From Chlorops oryzae (taxonomy: Eukaryota > Arthropoda > Insecta > Diptera > Chloropidae), in NCBI GenBank assembly GCA_020466095.1, contig CM035806.1, forward strand, positions 117,174,500 to 117,238,499: DNA of 64,000 nucleotides. The letters run 5' to 3'. Positions 12,701 through 21,926 of the stretch are shown here, piece after piece (the stretch's first letter is position 1; the number at the start of each line of letters is the position of its first letter). The translations under genes were made by a program, and so were the position numbers. Under the pieces are notes generated by a model, which searched no databases, was not told the origin of the DNA, and was given only the letters and a program-made list of their open reading frames with translations.

Positions 12701-14278
12701 TACGACATTTCATAAGGTAAGTGCACCACGTAAGGCCCACCAACACCTTTCCCAATACAGTGCACAAAGTATTGATGATACAAACCCGATTGTTTTTGTG
12801 TTGTTTTATTTGGTCAATTTTCTATAGAAAAACAAAAAATTCTACCAAAAAACAGTATCGGAAACGGTCCTAAAAATCGATTTAAAAAAACGCCTTTTTG
12901 GGCCTTACGGGGAACATGTGTACCTTGAAAGGCCCACTTACTCCTTGTTTGAGATAATGAACCCAAACCTGAATTAATTATTTTTGAAAGCTTTATAGGT
13001 TAATTTACATTGTAAAAGCTAGTAAAAAAAAATTAAATTAACAGAAAAAATCCGTTTATTAAAAAAAAACTAATTAAATGTTACTAAGCTTTTTTAAATT
13101 AAGAATAAAAGATTAAACGCTATTTAAGGATAAAAAAGGTATAGTTGCCTTTCGTCCTACTCTTTTGACCTCAGATCAAGTCAAAATATGGTTTCTGAAT
13201 GTCCGTCGTTGCATTTTTTATGTATGGGCCTTCAAAGGCTTTCCAAGAAAAAAAATTTCCATTTGAATTTTTTACCATAAACATATCTCTGTATCTTCAC
13301 AATACAACAAACTTTGTTATTTAAAGAAAGCAACCCACAATTTCACTATAGATTATTATTTTTTAGGCGTCGCCCGCTATAAAAATGCCATTTTTACGTC
13401 TGTTATTTTCAATTGACTGTGGTCGCCACAAATATTGTGCGATTGTCTTAATTTTTTATTTCTATTAACTTGTAGACATGTTTCAACATGTGCAAGTGCA
13501 AGAACATTTGGTAGTTAGAAGTTGGTGAAAATGGAAGTGGGCCTTACGAGGAGCCGGGCCTTACGTGGTGCACTTACCTTAGTTTACTAACTGAGTTTGA
13601 CGACCTCCTAAAGGGTCTTATAATAGAAATTATTTTAGGCCATTATAATTATAACAGATAATGTTCGTGTTCCATGTCCATTTAACTATGAGAGTGTTAG
13701 TGGGAGCTGTGAAGTCGTATTGAAAATGATTTTGTAATACTCGTAATGTCGCCAAGTGCTCAACTTATCTACATATTTACAATATATATACCGGAATTTT
13801 CTGCATATTTTTAATACGCGATAGCTTATTTCAAGAGCTGTAATATTTGTTTTTGTACAGATAGTCTAAAAGGTCTTGTTATTGAGTTATAGCACTTTCA
13901 AGTAGGATGATTTTTGTATGTATTTTTAAATATTATAAAAAAAATACTCAGATATTTTTTAAAAAATCCTCTATTTTCTATACAAAATATGTCCTCTATC
14001 AAAGTGCTATAATTCAACAACGGTACCTTTTAGACTAGTTGTCTAAAAAGAAAAAAATATAGCTGTTGACATAAGCTATCGCGTATTAAAATAATGCAGA
14101 AAATTCCGTGGACGCACTGTATATCAATATGTTTTTTAAAATGGTTTTTAATCGTACGCAGGTCCAACTGATGTCACGCGACGAGCAATCGGTTTTGATT
14201 GTCACTTATGCTGAACTTAAAAATTGTCTGGAAAACTCATTTGCCGAATTGACCGAAAATGCTGCTAATCCCCAATAA
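3662..14278 (+). CDS. PAN3: PAN3, C-terminal part (four coding exons)
   Basis: PAN3 is the regulatory pseudokinase subunit of the cytoplasmic PAN2-PAN3 deadenylase; it tethers the PAN2 nuclease to poly(A)-bound PABP and to miRNA effectors. Exons by splice signals and phase: 3662-3798, 11974-12165, 12249-12411 and 14162-14278, together 609 nt or 202 codons plus TAA. The peptide follows the family order: DLTALGRLVLALAC (end of pseudokinase and coiled-coil linker), then RSVTDLMPMIGARFY, TWSETGDRYMLKLFRD, LNKLDAG and SRDEQSVLIVTYAELK (C-terminal knob that binds PAN2). Phases 2/2/0 join without frame loss. Upstream exons lie outside the window. The first intron here is 8175 nt and loaded with transposons. 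Identification rests on memory of animal PAN3 but is very specific. Confidence 0.95.
4203..4788 (-). pseudogene. R1-like LINE ORF2, C-terminal remnant (part 2)
   Basis: On the - strand this reads as the post-reverse-transcriptase tail of an R1-clade non-LTR retrotransposon: an RVISGYHTVSDDA segment, then KWQQRWDESWKGR, DVNFYLTQILS, a C-x2-C zinc-knuckle start (TICPSC), VNHVLFSCPRFNEER and WRAIS, ending at a TGA at 4203-4205. There are in-frame stops and at least one indel near 4545, so it is dead. It continues upstream at 5718 beyond an inserted element. The clade call is by motif memory. Confidence 0.8.
4789..5717. mobile_element. TIR element inserted in the R1-like LINE
   Basis: Termini CGTTACCTTAATGTAGAAAG and, inverted, TGTTACCTTAATGTAGAAAG bound 929 bp. 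The flanks repeat ATAT (4785-4788, 5718-5721) and the LINE reading (AGC GCA TAT GCT) resumes across the duplication, proving insertion. Non-coding. The interior repeats words like AAAAGCCCTAACT (near 4940, 4976, 5482, 5521, 5692). Superfamily not assigned; a 4-bp duplication is unusual for the common groups. Confidence 0.75.
5718..5883 (-). pseudogene. R1-like LINE ORF2, C-terminal remnant (part 1)
   Basis: On the - strand: LRYLRVLIDTRITFRDH, then KVVNEKAARRP and, after a shift, LLASVITSVILYAAP. This is the R1-type segment that precedes the part at 4788. It begins next to a GT-microsatellite (5899-5917), where the LINE similarity is lost. Stops and shifts show decay. Confidence 0.75.
5884..6799. 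other. intron, repeat-derived, no gene
   Basis: Contains a GT-microsatellite at 5899-5917, another AAAAGCCCTAACTC word at 6441-6454, and several AAGCGTTT words. I see no coding sequence. Confidence 0.4.
6800..6870 (-). repeat. tRNA-like unit (SINE fragment)
   Basis: On the - strand a canonical B box (GGTTCAAATCCC, 6818-6829) follows CTAACCAAGCGAGAGTTCC. It has no convincing full cloverleaf and is probably a decayed tRNA-derived SINE. Confidence 0.35.
8403..9275 (+). repeat. mini-me-like repeat, copy A
   Basis: Starts TATACCCGACACACTCTG and ends GTGTCGGGTATTTTATTG. Contains a TATATAAAGAAATGATCAG core, a GTCTGTCTGTC proto-microsatellite (8533-8570) and repeated GGGCGTGG words, the layout described for dipteran mini-me repeats. 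Another copy lies inverted at 32432-33245. Non-coding. Confidence 0.7.
9631..9870 (+). repeat. mini-me-like repeat, GCGTAAGC type
   Basis: TTTTATACCCAGCGTAAGCAG, then ATATAGACAAATATAAATC, TTGATCAGGAT and CATGTCCGTCTGTCTGTCC at about 9746. Same organisation as 33311. The 3' limit is uncertain. Confidence 0.6.
10361..11324. other. PAN3 intron, nothing recognised
   Basis: AT-rich. There is a short open frame near 10474-10773 without motifs. The sequence CATACACCTTTTTAAATACACC before 11324 faces a related inverted word near 10637-10665. No gene supported. Confidence 0.4.
11325..11973 (+). promoter_or_regulatory. 647-nt AG-exclusion zone before PAN3 acceptor
   Basis: From 11325 to 11971 there is no AG dinucleotide on the + strand; the first AG after the one at 11323-11324 is the CAG that closes the intron (11971-11973). 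The bases just before that CAG are not a pyrimidine tract (CTTCGGCGAAATG). The strong tract is at about 11429-11464, immediately followed by CTAAT (11464-11468), a good branch-point match. The simplest reading is splicing from a branch point about 505 nt upstream, with scanning to the first AG. A long + strand frame also runs through the zone (see 11489). Confidence 0.8.
11489..11973 (+). other. open frame in phase with PAN3 exon (alternative start?)
   Basis: An ATG in good context (AACATGG) opens a frame that runs without a stop for 485 nt straight into the PAN3 exon at 11974, in the correct phase. The 161 residues are polar and low in complexity (rich in Ser, Asn, Lys), with no domain I know. 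The absence of AG removes TAG stops, which makes long frames likelier by chance; a second + frame is open over 11637-12017. It could be the start of a short PAN3 isoform or an accident of the AG-free composition. I favour accident, weakly. Confidence 0.3.
11974..12165 (+). CDS. PAN3: PAN3 exon (start of C-terminal knob)
   Basis: Reads YLFSTSQRRSVTDLMPMIG, then ARFYTQLEA and ENGRLYRILVKLNCINERP, a PAN3 knob segment. Acceptor CAG at 11971-11973, donor GTAAGT at 12166. Starts with one base completing Val and ends in phase 2 (GA). Confidence 0.95.
12249..12411 (+). CDS. PAN3: PAN3 exon (TWSETGDRY segment)
   Basis: Preceded by TTCTTCTCCTTGTCTTCAG. Reads LNLDCTWSETGDRYMLKLFR, then FHSVTDDGRPWLDHAHI and LNKLDAGSLEK. 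Donor GTAAAT at 12412, phase 0. This is the most conserved part of the PAN3 knob. Confidence 0.96.
12715..13579. mobile_element. non-autonomous TA-target TIR element in PAN3 last intron
   Basis: Perfect 24-bp inverted ends (starting AGGTAAGTGCACCACG) at 12715-12738 and 13556-13579, flanked by TA at 12713-12714 and 13580-13581. 865 bp, non-coding, with further internal copies of GGGCCTTACG in both orientations. TA duplication points to the Tc1/mariner/pogo group. Confidence 0.8.
13792..14108. mobile_element. foldback element just before PAN3 last exon
   Basis: Long imperfect inverted arms: CGGAATTTTCTGCAT at 13792 faces ATGCAGAAAATTCCG ending 14108, and TAATACGCGATAGCTTAT faces ATAAGCTATCGCGTATTA. 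Similarity continues through CTAAAAGGT and its complement to a loop near 13950. It ends 53 nt before the acceptor, so the RNA hairpin would sit beside the branch-site region. Confidence 0.7.
14162..14278 (+). CDS. PAN3: PAN3 last coding exon
   Basis: Follows TTTTAATCGTACGCAG. Reads VQLMSRDEQSVLIVTYAELK, then ENSFAELTENAANPQ and TAA at 14276-14278, the typical PAN3 C terminus. Confidence 0.96.
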   Translation, partial: VQLMSRDEQSVLIVTYAELKNCLENSFAELTENAANPQ

Positions 14279-14892
14279 AATGCTGAGAATTAATTCGGTT
14301 GTCAGCATTACCAAATATTACTACCCAAAAAACAAAAAAAAAAAAAACAAAGAGGAACACTTGACCCAACCGGCGGACGATAGAAAGAAACAAGGCAGGA
14401 TAAATCAACGATAAAGACAGAGTTGAACATAAACAACAACAACAAACCAACCTATATAAAAAGAAGAGAAAAAAAAAGAAAAACAAAACGGAAAATAAGG
14501 AACGCGCCATTTAGTTTTTGAAATGGACAGACTTTGTGCGCCAACATAGAGGAAACAACAAAAGCAACAATACCAACATAACATTCTGCGACGTTACGAA
14601 AGTTACGAAGGGGAAGTAGCACAAAACAAAAAACTGTTATACAGCAAAATTTTAATATTAATAGCAAACCCAAAACGAACCTTAATAAAAAATAAGAGAA
14701 AATATAAAAAAATTTCCAAAAATATCACAAATTATATTTTGGGACAAATGTCAGATAAATCACCGTAATCAACGGTAAGGCGGAAGGCTCTGTTGAATTT
14801 ATATCTGTGAAAGTAAAATACATAACTACAACAACATACAGGTCCAGGGAGACACGACTATATTCACACTACTTAAATTCTTTAAAACAGGG
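14279..14892 (+). other. probable PAN3 3' UTR and downstream DNA
   Basis: A-rich sequence after the stop. AATAAA overlaps the stop (14274-14279) and another AATAAA lies at 14683-14688, a plausible poly(A) signal. No other gene. The true transcript end cannot be read from sequence alone. Confidence 0.4.
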
Positions 14893-15091
14893 CAGTGCCG
14901 TAGCAATTCTGTTTTGCGTGGGGGTAAAATTATTTTTTCAATTTTAACGTCTATTATAATTAAAACCATATTACATGCACGCTTTCAATGCAAGCGTTTA
15001 ACGGACCTTAAGGAATCGTATCGAATGAATACATTTTTAAAGCATGTTCGAAATAATCAGCTGTTCTTCTTAGAGCTATTATACACGAGAC
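14893..15091. repeat. 200-bp direct repeat, copy 1
   Basis: Nearly identical to 19469-19669 (CAGTGCCGTAGCAATTCTG to ATACACGAGAC). Its right edge is broken by the element beginning near 15096. Identity unknown; non-coding. Confidence 0.7.
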
Positions 15092-15637
15092 GATATAATA
15101 GCATTGACAGACATATGGTGTAAAGTCTATAGACTTCACACTACAATGAAAGAAGTCTATGTTGGGGTGACACACTACAATTGATTGTGGATTTCTATTG
15201 TGGACTTCGTTAAAACAGCTGATAATTTAAAATTAAAACAACAACAAAAACAGTTTGGTAGCATTTAGCCTCGATTTTATCTCAAAAGAATCTATGAAAA
15301 TATCGTTTGTTTGTTATATAAATCCATACGATAGAATTAATTTCATGCATTTCGCATAAACAACTTGAAATTAGAGGCCGTTTGCACTATAGCCGCATCT
15401 TGCTTTCGCATCTTCAAGATGCGATTTTTTGCGATTGGTGTTTCCACTTGGCATTTCGCAGCTTGCATCTTTCAAATCAGCTGATTTTTGTTTACAATTG
15501 ATATTTTTACTAGTGATGCCACGTATATTCGGCCACTATACGGACGAATATTTTAACTATTATATAGAAATAAGTTATTTAAAAAATCAGTAGTAACTAC
15601 AAATTAAATTTTTCTAATAATAATGTACATATATGTA

Positions 15638-16925
15638 TTAGGTGTAGTAAAAAGAAATCCATTATTTTTGCATTAAATTGAGGGCTTTATTTAAGATAGT
15701 TAGAATGACCCGATTTAGGTCAAATATGCGCCGTTTTGTTCGATAACTTGTTGCCATTTTAAAGGTAATTTCATTATGCCTCTCTCATAGAAGCCCTCGT
15801 TCCTATTAGCAAAAAATTGAGACAGTCGAATTTCATAAGCCTCTCTTGAAGCGAATGTTTCACCAGCAAAATTGTTCGCCATGGACAGGAACAGATGGTA
15901 ATCACTTGGTGCCAGGTCCGGACTATAAGGTGGATGCAGAAGAACCTCCCAACCAAACTCCCGGAGCTTCTGGCGAGTCACTATCGATGTGTGTGGCCTG
16001 GCGTTGTCCTGATGGAACACAATTCCTCTCCTATTGGCCAAAGCTGGCCGCTTATGGGCGATTGCTTCCTTCAGACGGTCCAATTGTTGACAGTAGAGTT
16101 CCAAGTTAAGAGTTTTGCCGTATGGGAGCAGCTCATAGTAGATAATTCCCTGCCAATCCCACCAAACACACAGCAAAACCTTCCTGGCCGTCAATCCTGG
16201 CTTGGCCACCGTTTCCGTTGGTTCACCGTGTTTCGACCACGACCGTTTTCGCTTGACGTTGTCGTAAGTGACCCACTTTTCATCACCAGTCACCAACCGC
16301 TTCAGAAATGGGTCGATTTTGTTGCGGTTCAGCAGCGATTCGCAGATGGAAATTCGGTCTATGAAGTTTTTTTGCGTTAACTCGTGTGGCACCCATACAT
16401 CGAGCTTCTTTGTGTATCCAGCCTTATTCAAATGGTTCCAAACGGTTTTTTGTGCAATCTTTAGCTCTTTTGCAATCGAAACAGTGCTAACATGACGGTC
16501 GGACTCGATAATTTCCATGATTTTATCGACATTTTCGACAATTGGCCTTCCAGTGCGTGGTGCATCCTTGACATCGAAGTTACCGGAACGGAATCAACGA
16601 AACCAAAATTGCGCATGATTGGCTGTTACAGTATTAGGTCCATAAACGCTATTCACATTTTCAGCCGCCTGGCTTGCGTTTTCTCCCTTATCGAAGAAAA
16701 ACTGTAAAATGTAGCGAATTTTCTCTTTGCTGATGTCCATCTTTGACAAGCTCTCAAACAAAACTGAATCCATCAATCAAAAAAGTGTCAAAAAAGCTTT
16801 TTTAGTAGGAACTGTCATCTTTCTAATGCCTCCTAGCGGAACACGATCGGACTTATACAACGCGAGATGCAGATAAATAACGCCATCTATTGGAAAAATA
16901 ATGGATTTCTTTTTACTACACCTAA
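15638..16925 (-). mobile_element. mariner transposon (copy 2), nearly intact
   Basis: Perfect 32-bp inverted ends (TTAGGTGTAGTAAAAAG...) at 15638-15669 and 16894-16925, flanked by TA at 15636-15637 and 16926-16927. 1288 bp, inserted into the Harbinger-like MITE. It belongs to a different mariner lineage from copy 1. Confidence 0.95.
15715..16776 (-). pseudogene. mariner transposase with one premature stop
   Basis: A single - strand frame of 354 codons from the ATG at 16776 to the stop at 15715, interrupted only by TGA at 16594-16596 directly after NHAQFWFR, where the family normally has Arg. It shows helix-turn-helix repeats, WVPHEL, VTGDEKWV (Asp 1), FHQDNARPH (Asp 2) and YSPDLAPSDYHLF (Asp 3). 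Length is normal for mariner. A CGA-to-TGA transition is the likely lesion (inference). Otherwise undamaged, so a recent arrival. Confidence 0.93.
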
Positions 16926-17511
16926 TATATCTCATAATAATGTTACATTTTTTCTTGGTTTCCCGTTATTTGTGCTGCTGACAATTCCTGAAATGCTGGT
17001 CATTAACATATGTTTTACTAGACATGTGAAGTTAAAATCGATAGATAATCGGAAACAATCGCATTTTCTTCGCATCTTTTAAAGATGCGCAGAAGATGCG
17101 GTTCAGGATACAACAACAATTGCATGTAAATTCAAACCGCATCTTGCCAAAATGCTGAAAGATGCAAGATGCGGCTATAGTGGAAACGGCCTCTTAGAAA
17201 TTTAAACATCTGGTTTCCGATAAAATATTCGATATTTTGTTTAATTTTATGCTGTGTTGCCATATCAATCTAAGAAGTCTACAATAAATCCTCCCTTTCT
17301 ATGTAGGGTGAAGTCTATAAGAAGTCTATGATGGCTATAGTAGACTTTTGAGAAATACCTATGTGTGTCACCTAGACTTCACACCATCATGGTGTAAAAT
17401 ACCTATGTCTGTCAGTGCTATTACATTGGTCAGTTATTGACAGTCAACTCTCATTTTCAGTACAAAACGATAACATATCGTTATCGAAAAATTGAGCGTT
17501 TTGAGGCCATT

Positions 17512-17664
17512 TACACGTAAAGACATTTTGATAATGAAACAGACATTTTGTTGGCTAGGGACGCACGGGGATGTGGTATAGTAGCGTTTTTCTCTCTTCC
17601 CCCTGCCTCCCTTGCCACCAAAAATTTATTTCAATATCGAAATGTCTTAACGTGTAAATAGCGT
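17512..17664. mobile_element. short MITE with ACACGTTAAGACATTT ends
   Basis: GCCATTTACACGTAAAGACATTTTG faces, inverted, CTATTTACACGTTAAGACATTTCG. About 150 bp, non-coding. A fragment of the same end recurs at 51053-51082. Confidence 0.45.
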
Positions 17665-17829
17665 ATTTCTGGTTGCACGTACTCGCTCAATCCGCCTTGC
17701 TCTCTTTCGTTAACGAACTTATCGATGCCTGGGAGCAAATTCCTGACATTTATTTTATTCGTTTTCGTTGTTCCGTCATATATAACTATATATGTCACTC
17801 AGGAGCCGTTTCTATTTTGGCTCTTTTCA

Positions 17830-18449
17830 ACACGGTCTTGGGTACCCACCACGGTCTTGGGTACCCATCAGCGTTGCCGTTTTGGATACAATTGTATCAA
17901 ATTGGATACTTTTAAATTTAAATGATACAATGATACGCTGCCTCTCAAATGGATACATTTTTTTGAGACATCGATATGTCGATATATTAAAAGATGACTG
18001 TCAGCATCAATTAGTAAATTTTTTATGGCATATCGATTTACACTGTAAGAGATTTCAATCCCTAACCCACAAAACAATGTTTAACTATCGAAATGCCTCG
18101 TCGTGTGTAGAATGAATACCTATTTATCGAAGTAAAATTTCGATATCTTTGATGCATCAATTCCCAAATTTGGAAATTGGGCAACTATTAAAAAATAAAA
18201 CTTTGTACAATTTGTAAAACTGAAAAAACAGAAATTTTATTCAATGAGTAAACGAAGAACACCTACCATATAACTAGTAAGTATGGCTGTACACATATCG
18301 ATAACCATTATAATCGATAATTACGTTTAAAAAAATGTGATAATTTTGGATACGCTTTGAAACTTATTTGGATACGAAAAAAATAAAGTGAGTGGCAACG
18401 CTGGTACCCATCACGGTCTTGAGTACCCACCACGGTCTTGGGTACCCAC
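17830..18449 (+). repeat. 20-bp tandem repeat split by a hAT element
   Basis: Units CACGGTCTTGGGTACCCAYC occur twice at 17830-17868 and twice at 18404-18449. Removing the hAT element and one target copy joins them into a continuous array of about four units. A further single unit leads the duplicate at 21068. Confidence 0.75.
17869..18403. mobile_element. non-autonomous hAT element 1
   Basis: Ends CAGCGTTGCC and inverted GGCAACGCTG. Exact 8-bp duplication GTACCCAT at 17861-17868 and 18404-18411. 535 bp, no transposase; interior repeats TTGGATAC/ATGATAC and ATCGATAT words. Confidence 0.88.
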
Positions 18450-18589
18450 CAAAATGAGCATTTTTCACTTAGGTACTCACCAAAAGTATTTCTCTCGCTC
18501 TTTTTTTGCCTGCCGAGTAACATCTATTTCTTACTTGCGCGAAATGTCCCGCCCAAAATCTATGAGAGTGACATATATAGTAATATATG
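18434..18589. repeat. 160-bp direct repeat, copy 1
   Basis: Nearly identical to 21068-21225 (GGTCTTGGGTACCCACC to ACATATATAGTAATATATG). Function unknown. Confidence 0.8.
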
Positions 18590-18711
18590 GTTCCGTAGAG
18601 ACAGCATGCTATTATATGTAATTACTTATTTTTCTTGAACAATATTTTAGGATCTTACATTCTTGTATGGACCGTAAACTATAAATCGAAGACTAATTTT
18701 TATGTTATAAG

Positions 18712-19230
18712 TAGGGTTGCCAGTTCTTCGGGCCTCGCCCGAAGTCTTCGGGCCTAGAAGCCAATCTTCGGATCTTCGGGCGATGCATGAATTTCTCCGG
18801 CTCAGATAATCTGACAGCAAGAAATATTGATTTTTTGGATTTTTTCAATACTAAAAGAACTTTGACAATTCTTTGTGTACGACAAGAGCGTGTGTACGAC
18901 ATATAATTTATGGAGAATACTTCTAGGATTGGAACAATTGCGAAAATCGACATCACTAGCTATCAGCTGATTTTATAGCCAATGAAAAAAGAAAAACATC
19001 TTATTTTCCATTATATTCTTGTTGTTTTCTAAATCAACTTGTTGCCTTTACAGGTAGCGCTGGGCCGATGAAGCTGTATCTAAATTCCCTTTTTTTTAAT
19101 TTATTTTTAAGTTGAAGTGCGGGAAATGAAATAAATTCGCTATTTCTACAATATTCTGTTTGATTAGAACCCCCCTCCCCGGTCCTCCAAAAATCTCCGG
19201 GCCAGGAAGCCGTCAGAACTGGCAACCCTA
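18712..19230. mobile_element. non-autonomous hAT element 2
   Basis: Perfect 16-bp ends TAGGGTTGCCAGTTCT and exact 8-bp duplication GTTATAAG at 18704-18711 and 19231-19238. 519 bp. Left interior is a chain of CTTCGGGC/GCCCGAAG words. No coding. Confidence 0.93.
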
Positions 19231-20256
19231 GTTATAAGATATGAAGAAAAATGTGATACATATAATTTAAATTAAAGGCGAAACTCCATAAAGGACGGAA
19301 AGGACGGTTGTTACGGTATTCGCGGCAAAGGTGGAAATATTTGTGCTGCTTCCATTGAGTCAATGTATTGAAATGTATTTAAATGGAAGAAGCTACATTT
19401 CTTCCTAAACGCCTAAAACGGCTGCAATGAAGTTCATCCGATGGCTTTTTTTGGGGCTTTGTTCAGCACAGTGCCGTAGCAATTCTGTTTTGCGTGGGGG
19501 GTAAAATTTTTTTTTTAATTTTAACGTCTATTTTAATTAAAACCATATTACATGCACGCTTTCAATGCAAGCGTTTAACGGACCTTAAGGAATCGTATCG
19601 AATAAATACTTTTTTTAAAGCGTGTTCGAAATAATCAGCTGTTCTTCTTAGAGCTATTATACACGAGACTATATAAGCGGGGTATGCAAACAGCTAAGAG
19701 TATAGATATAGAAGAGGCGGCATTTCGCAATTTTCTCACTTCCCTCTTTCTGAGTTTCATGCATATCATAAGAGAATATACCACGTACACGATAGTGGAA
19801 AATAACCAAAACAAAGAAATGGAAAGAAATACAGAAGGCAAATGAAAACGTAAACAACCAATGTCTTTCAGGCGCGGAGTTAAAATTTTTTTTCAAGGGT
19901 CTGCGTAAAAACTTCTTATGAAAGTCATATAATACATATTTAATTGAGTTTGATTTCAATACAAAATATGAGGTAGCCTTTTTTATTTATTCAATAAAAG
20001 TTAAATTTTTCAAAACTTATTCCTATATAAAAACTTTTTAGAGAGCCCTATGTTTATTTCGAGGGCTCCCCTTCGGTTGCGCTATTGCTGACTTTATGCA
20101 CGCCTGCGTTGACGAATTACTTTCGCATGTCTTTGGACACAAACCGGACCCAGTTGACCAAAACATTCGCTTGCGATTCGAAACCGAACGTTAACCCGAA
20201 CTTTAAGCGAACAAAACGTTCGCTTTCGAATTCGAGAATAGTTCGCTGGCACACAC
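19231..20256. repeat. intergenic with 200-bp repeat copy 2
   Basis: Holds the second copy of the 200-bp repeat (19469-19669). The stretch 19685-19830 is related, inverted and diverged, to 25010-25165 (sharing GAAGAGGCGGCATTTCGC). No gene seen. Confidence 0.5.
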
Positions 20257-20868
20257 TAGTGGTATTCAAGCAACAGTGCAAACGCAGTGTGAAATAGTGA
20301 TGTTGCGAATATTCGCATTCGCATTCGTATTCGCGAATATTCGCATATTTCTGGACATTCGTATTCGCAAAATTTTGTGCGAATATTTGGCGAATATTAT
20401 CGTCCGAAAAATATACATATCCTATGGATGTTATAGTTTTCTTTTGTGTAGATTGACTTGATATGTATATTGATTTGTAGATTTCAAAACAATATTTAAA
20501 AGTTATTCAAAACAGGCTTGGAGAACAAATTTGAATTCATTTTCTTTACGAAATCAGATTAATTAAATAACTTATTTTTCTGAATCATTGGGCAGCACTC
20601 TAACAAAAAATATGTGGGGCTTACACGGCACTTCAGCTCTCAATAACAAATCATAGATAAGTGGCGCTTAATTTAAAACTGAACATTCGCATTCGTATTC
20701 GCGAATATCGGCGACAAATATTCGCATTTGCATTCGCATTCGCGAATGTTTAAAAAACCACATTCGTAACATCACTAGTGTGCAATATTTGCACTTGTCA
20801 AATTGCGTACAAAAAAAGCAGTGCAAATATTGCACACTGCGATTTGCACTGTTGCTTGAATACCACTA
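20257..20868. mobile_element. foldback element hosting hAT element 3
   Basis: 26-bp perfect inverted ends (TAGTGGTATTCAAGCAACAG...) at 20257-20282 and 20843-20868. Without the inner hAT the remaining roughly 120 bp is almost one hairpin of GTGCAAAT/ATTTGCAC words. The same terminal word AGTGGTATTCAAGCA opens a related block at 39548 and 45443. Confidence 0.7.
20295..20777. mobile_element. non-autonomous hAT element 3 (ATTCGCGAAT array)
   Basis: Ends TAGTGATGTTGCGAAT and inverted ATTCGTAACATCACTA. 8-bp flanks GTGTGAAA/GTGTGCAA differ at one base. 483 bp; both arms are arrays of CATTCG/CGAATA words. Non-coding. Confidence 0.82.
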
Positions 20869-21324
20869 CTTTGTCGCTCAGTTATTGGCACCAAATTGTT
20901 CGTTTACGAATTCGCGCTGACCTTCGCTTTCGATTCGCTTTCGGATGATTTTGCGAAGATTGGGCGGGTTTCGTTTTCAAGTTGTTCCTATAGGCAAAAT
21001 GAGTTGACTACATTTATGTTTTGATTTATTTTTTAATTCATTGAAAATTTATGAAGGACCAAGTGCCGGTCTTGGGTACCCACCAAAATGAGCATTTTTC
21101 ACTTAGGTACTCACCAAAAGTGTTTCTCTCTCGCTCTTTTTTTGCCTGCCGAGTAACATCTATTTCTAACTGGCGCGAAATGTCCCGCCCAAAATCTATG
21201 AGAGTGACATATATAGTAATATATGCCATATGCCTTAGACTTCTTTCCATACTGACGCGCACATTCTGCAAATTTCTAAACATCGGTTTTTTCGAACACT
21301 TTTCAATCGGGTAGAGGCACAAAC

Positions 21325-21326
<2 letters not shown>
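20869..21326. repeat. intergenic with second 160-bp repeat
   Basis: Copy 2 of the 160-bp repeat is at 21068-21225. Nothing else recognised. Confidence 0.6.

Positions 21327-21393
<67 letters not shown>
21327..21393 (+). repeat. (GA)n microsatellite
   Basis: About 33 uninterrupted GA units, with a shorter run near 21438-21454. Confidence 0.98.
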
Positions 21394-21398
<5 letters not shown>

Positions 21399-21790
21399 AT
21401 GAAAAACTACATGAATACGGAAAATGGCACAACAAATGAGAGAGAGAGAGAGAGATTATTCGAATAACAACTTTTCATATGTGTGCGTGTGTGTTAGAAG
21501 GATTTTAGTTGTCATGCATGTGAGGGGACAATGTGTAAAATATGAATTCGTACAGATAATTTTTTGGGCAAAATAATTTTTTTTGACATTTTACAAATTT
21601 TCCAAGATGTTCAAATTAAATTCACACAGAAATATATTTCAATTTATGTTTGAAGTAAAATGGATATGGGATTTTATTAGTTATTTGAGAGTAAAGCCTT
21701 TAAAACTTGAAAATACTTTTCTTCAAAACTTACGAGTAAAATTTTGAATTTTCATCACTGTGAAAGCTAGAAAGTTGTTGTTGCTAAGAG

Positions 21791-21926
21791 CGGTTCTACA
21801 TTAAGAGGCAAAACACGACTCACTGAAGGAACTCATAAGAGGGACGGAGATGTAATGTCGTCCGTGTCTACCACTCTCATGTGTTTAATTCCAGTGAGTC
21901 GTGTTTTGCCTTATAATGCAGAACCG
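21791..21926. mobile_element. 136-bp MITE
   Basis: CGGTTCTACATTAAGAGGC and, inverted, CGGTTCTGCATTATAAGGC continue into shared AAAACACGACTCACTG. Non-coding. No clear target duplication. Confidence 0.65.

Larger units (their letters stand above)
15374..17193. mobile_element. Harbinger-like MITE (interrupted by a mariner)
   Basis: Inverted ends GAGGCCGTTTGCACTATAGC (one mismatch in the other arm) with TTA duplications at 15371-15373 and 17194-17196, the PIF/Harbinger signature. Removing the mariner leaves about 530 bp rich in GCATCTT/AAGATGC words in both orientations. Non-coding. Confidence 0.75.
15096..17423. mobile_element. composite: outer TIR element with nested insertions
   Basis: Ends ATAATAGCATTGACAGACAT and, inverted, GTAATAGCACTGACAGACAT, followed by TTCACACCAT-type words on both sides. 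A single end of the same family is at 46825-46889. No clear target duplication. Inside lie the Harbinger-like MITE (15374-17193) and within that the mariner (15638-16925), giving a three-layer nest. Confidence 0.6.

Noticed and set aside
19669..19959. Overlapping frames on the - strand
   Set aside because: Hydrophobic low-complexity readings with no family resemblance; the region contains a repeat copy.
20257..20868. Outer foldback as a hAT element
   Set aside because: Its 8-bp flanks (GCACACAC and CTTTGTCG) do not match, so the superfamily is left open.
21038..21435. Long Ser/Leu reading frames across the GA microsatellite
   Set aside because: They are translations of a (GA)n repeat and carry no motif.
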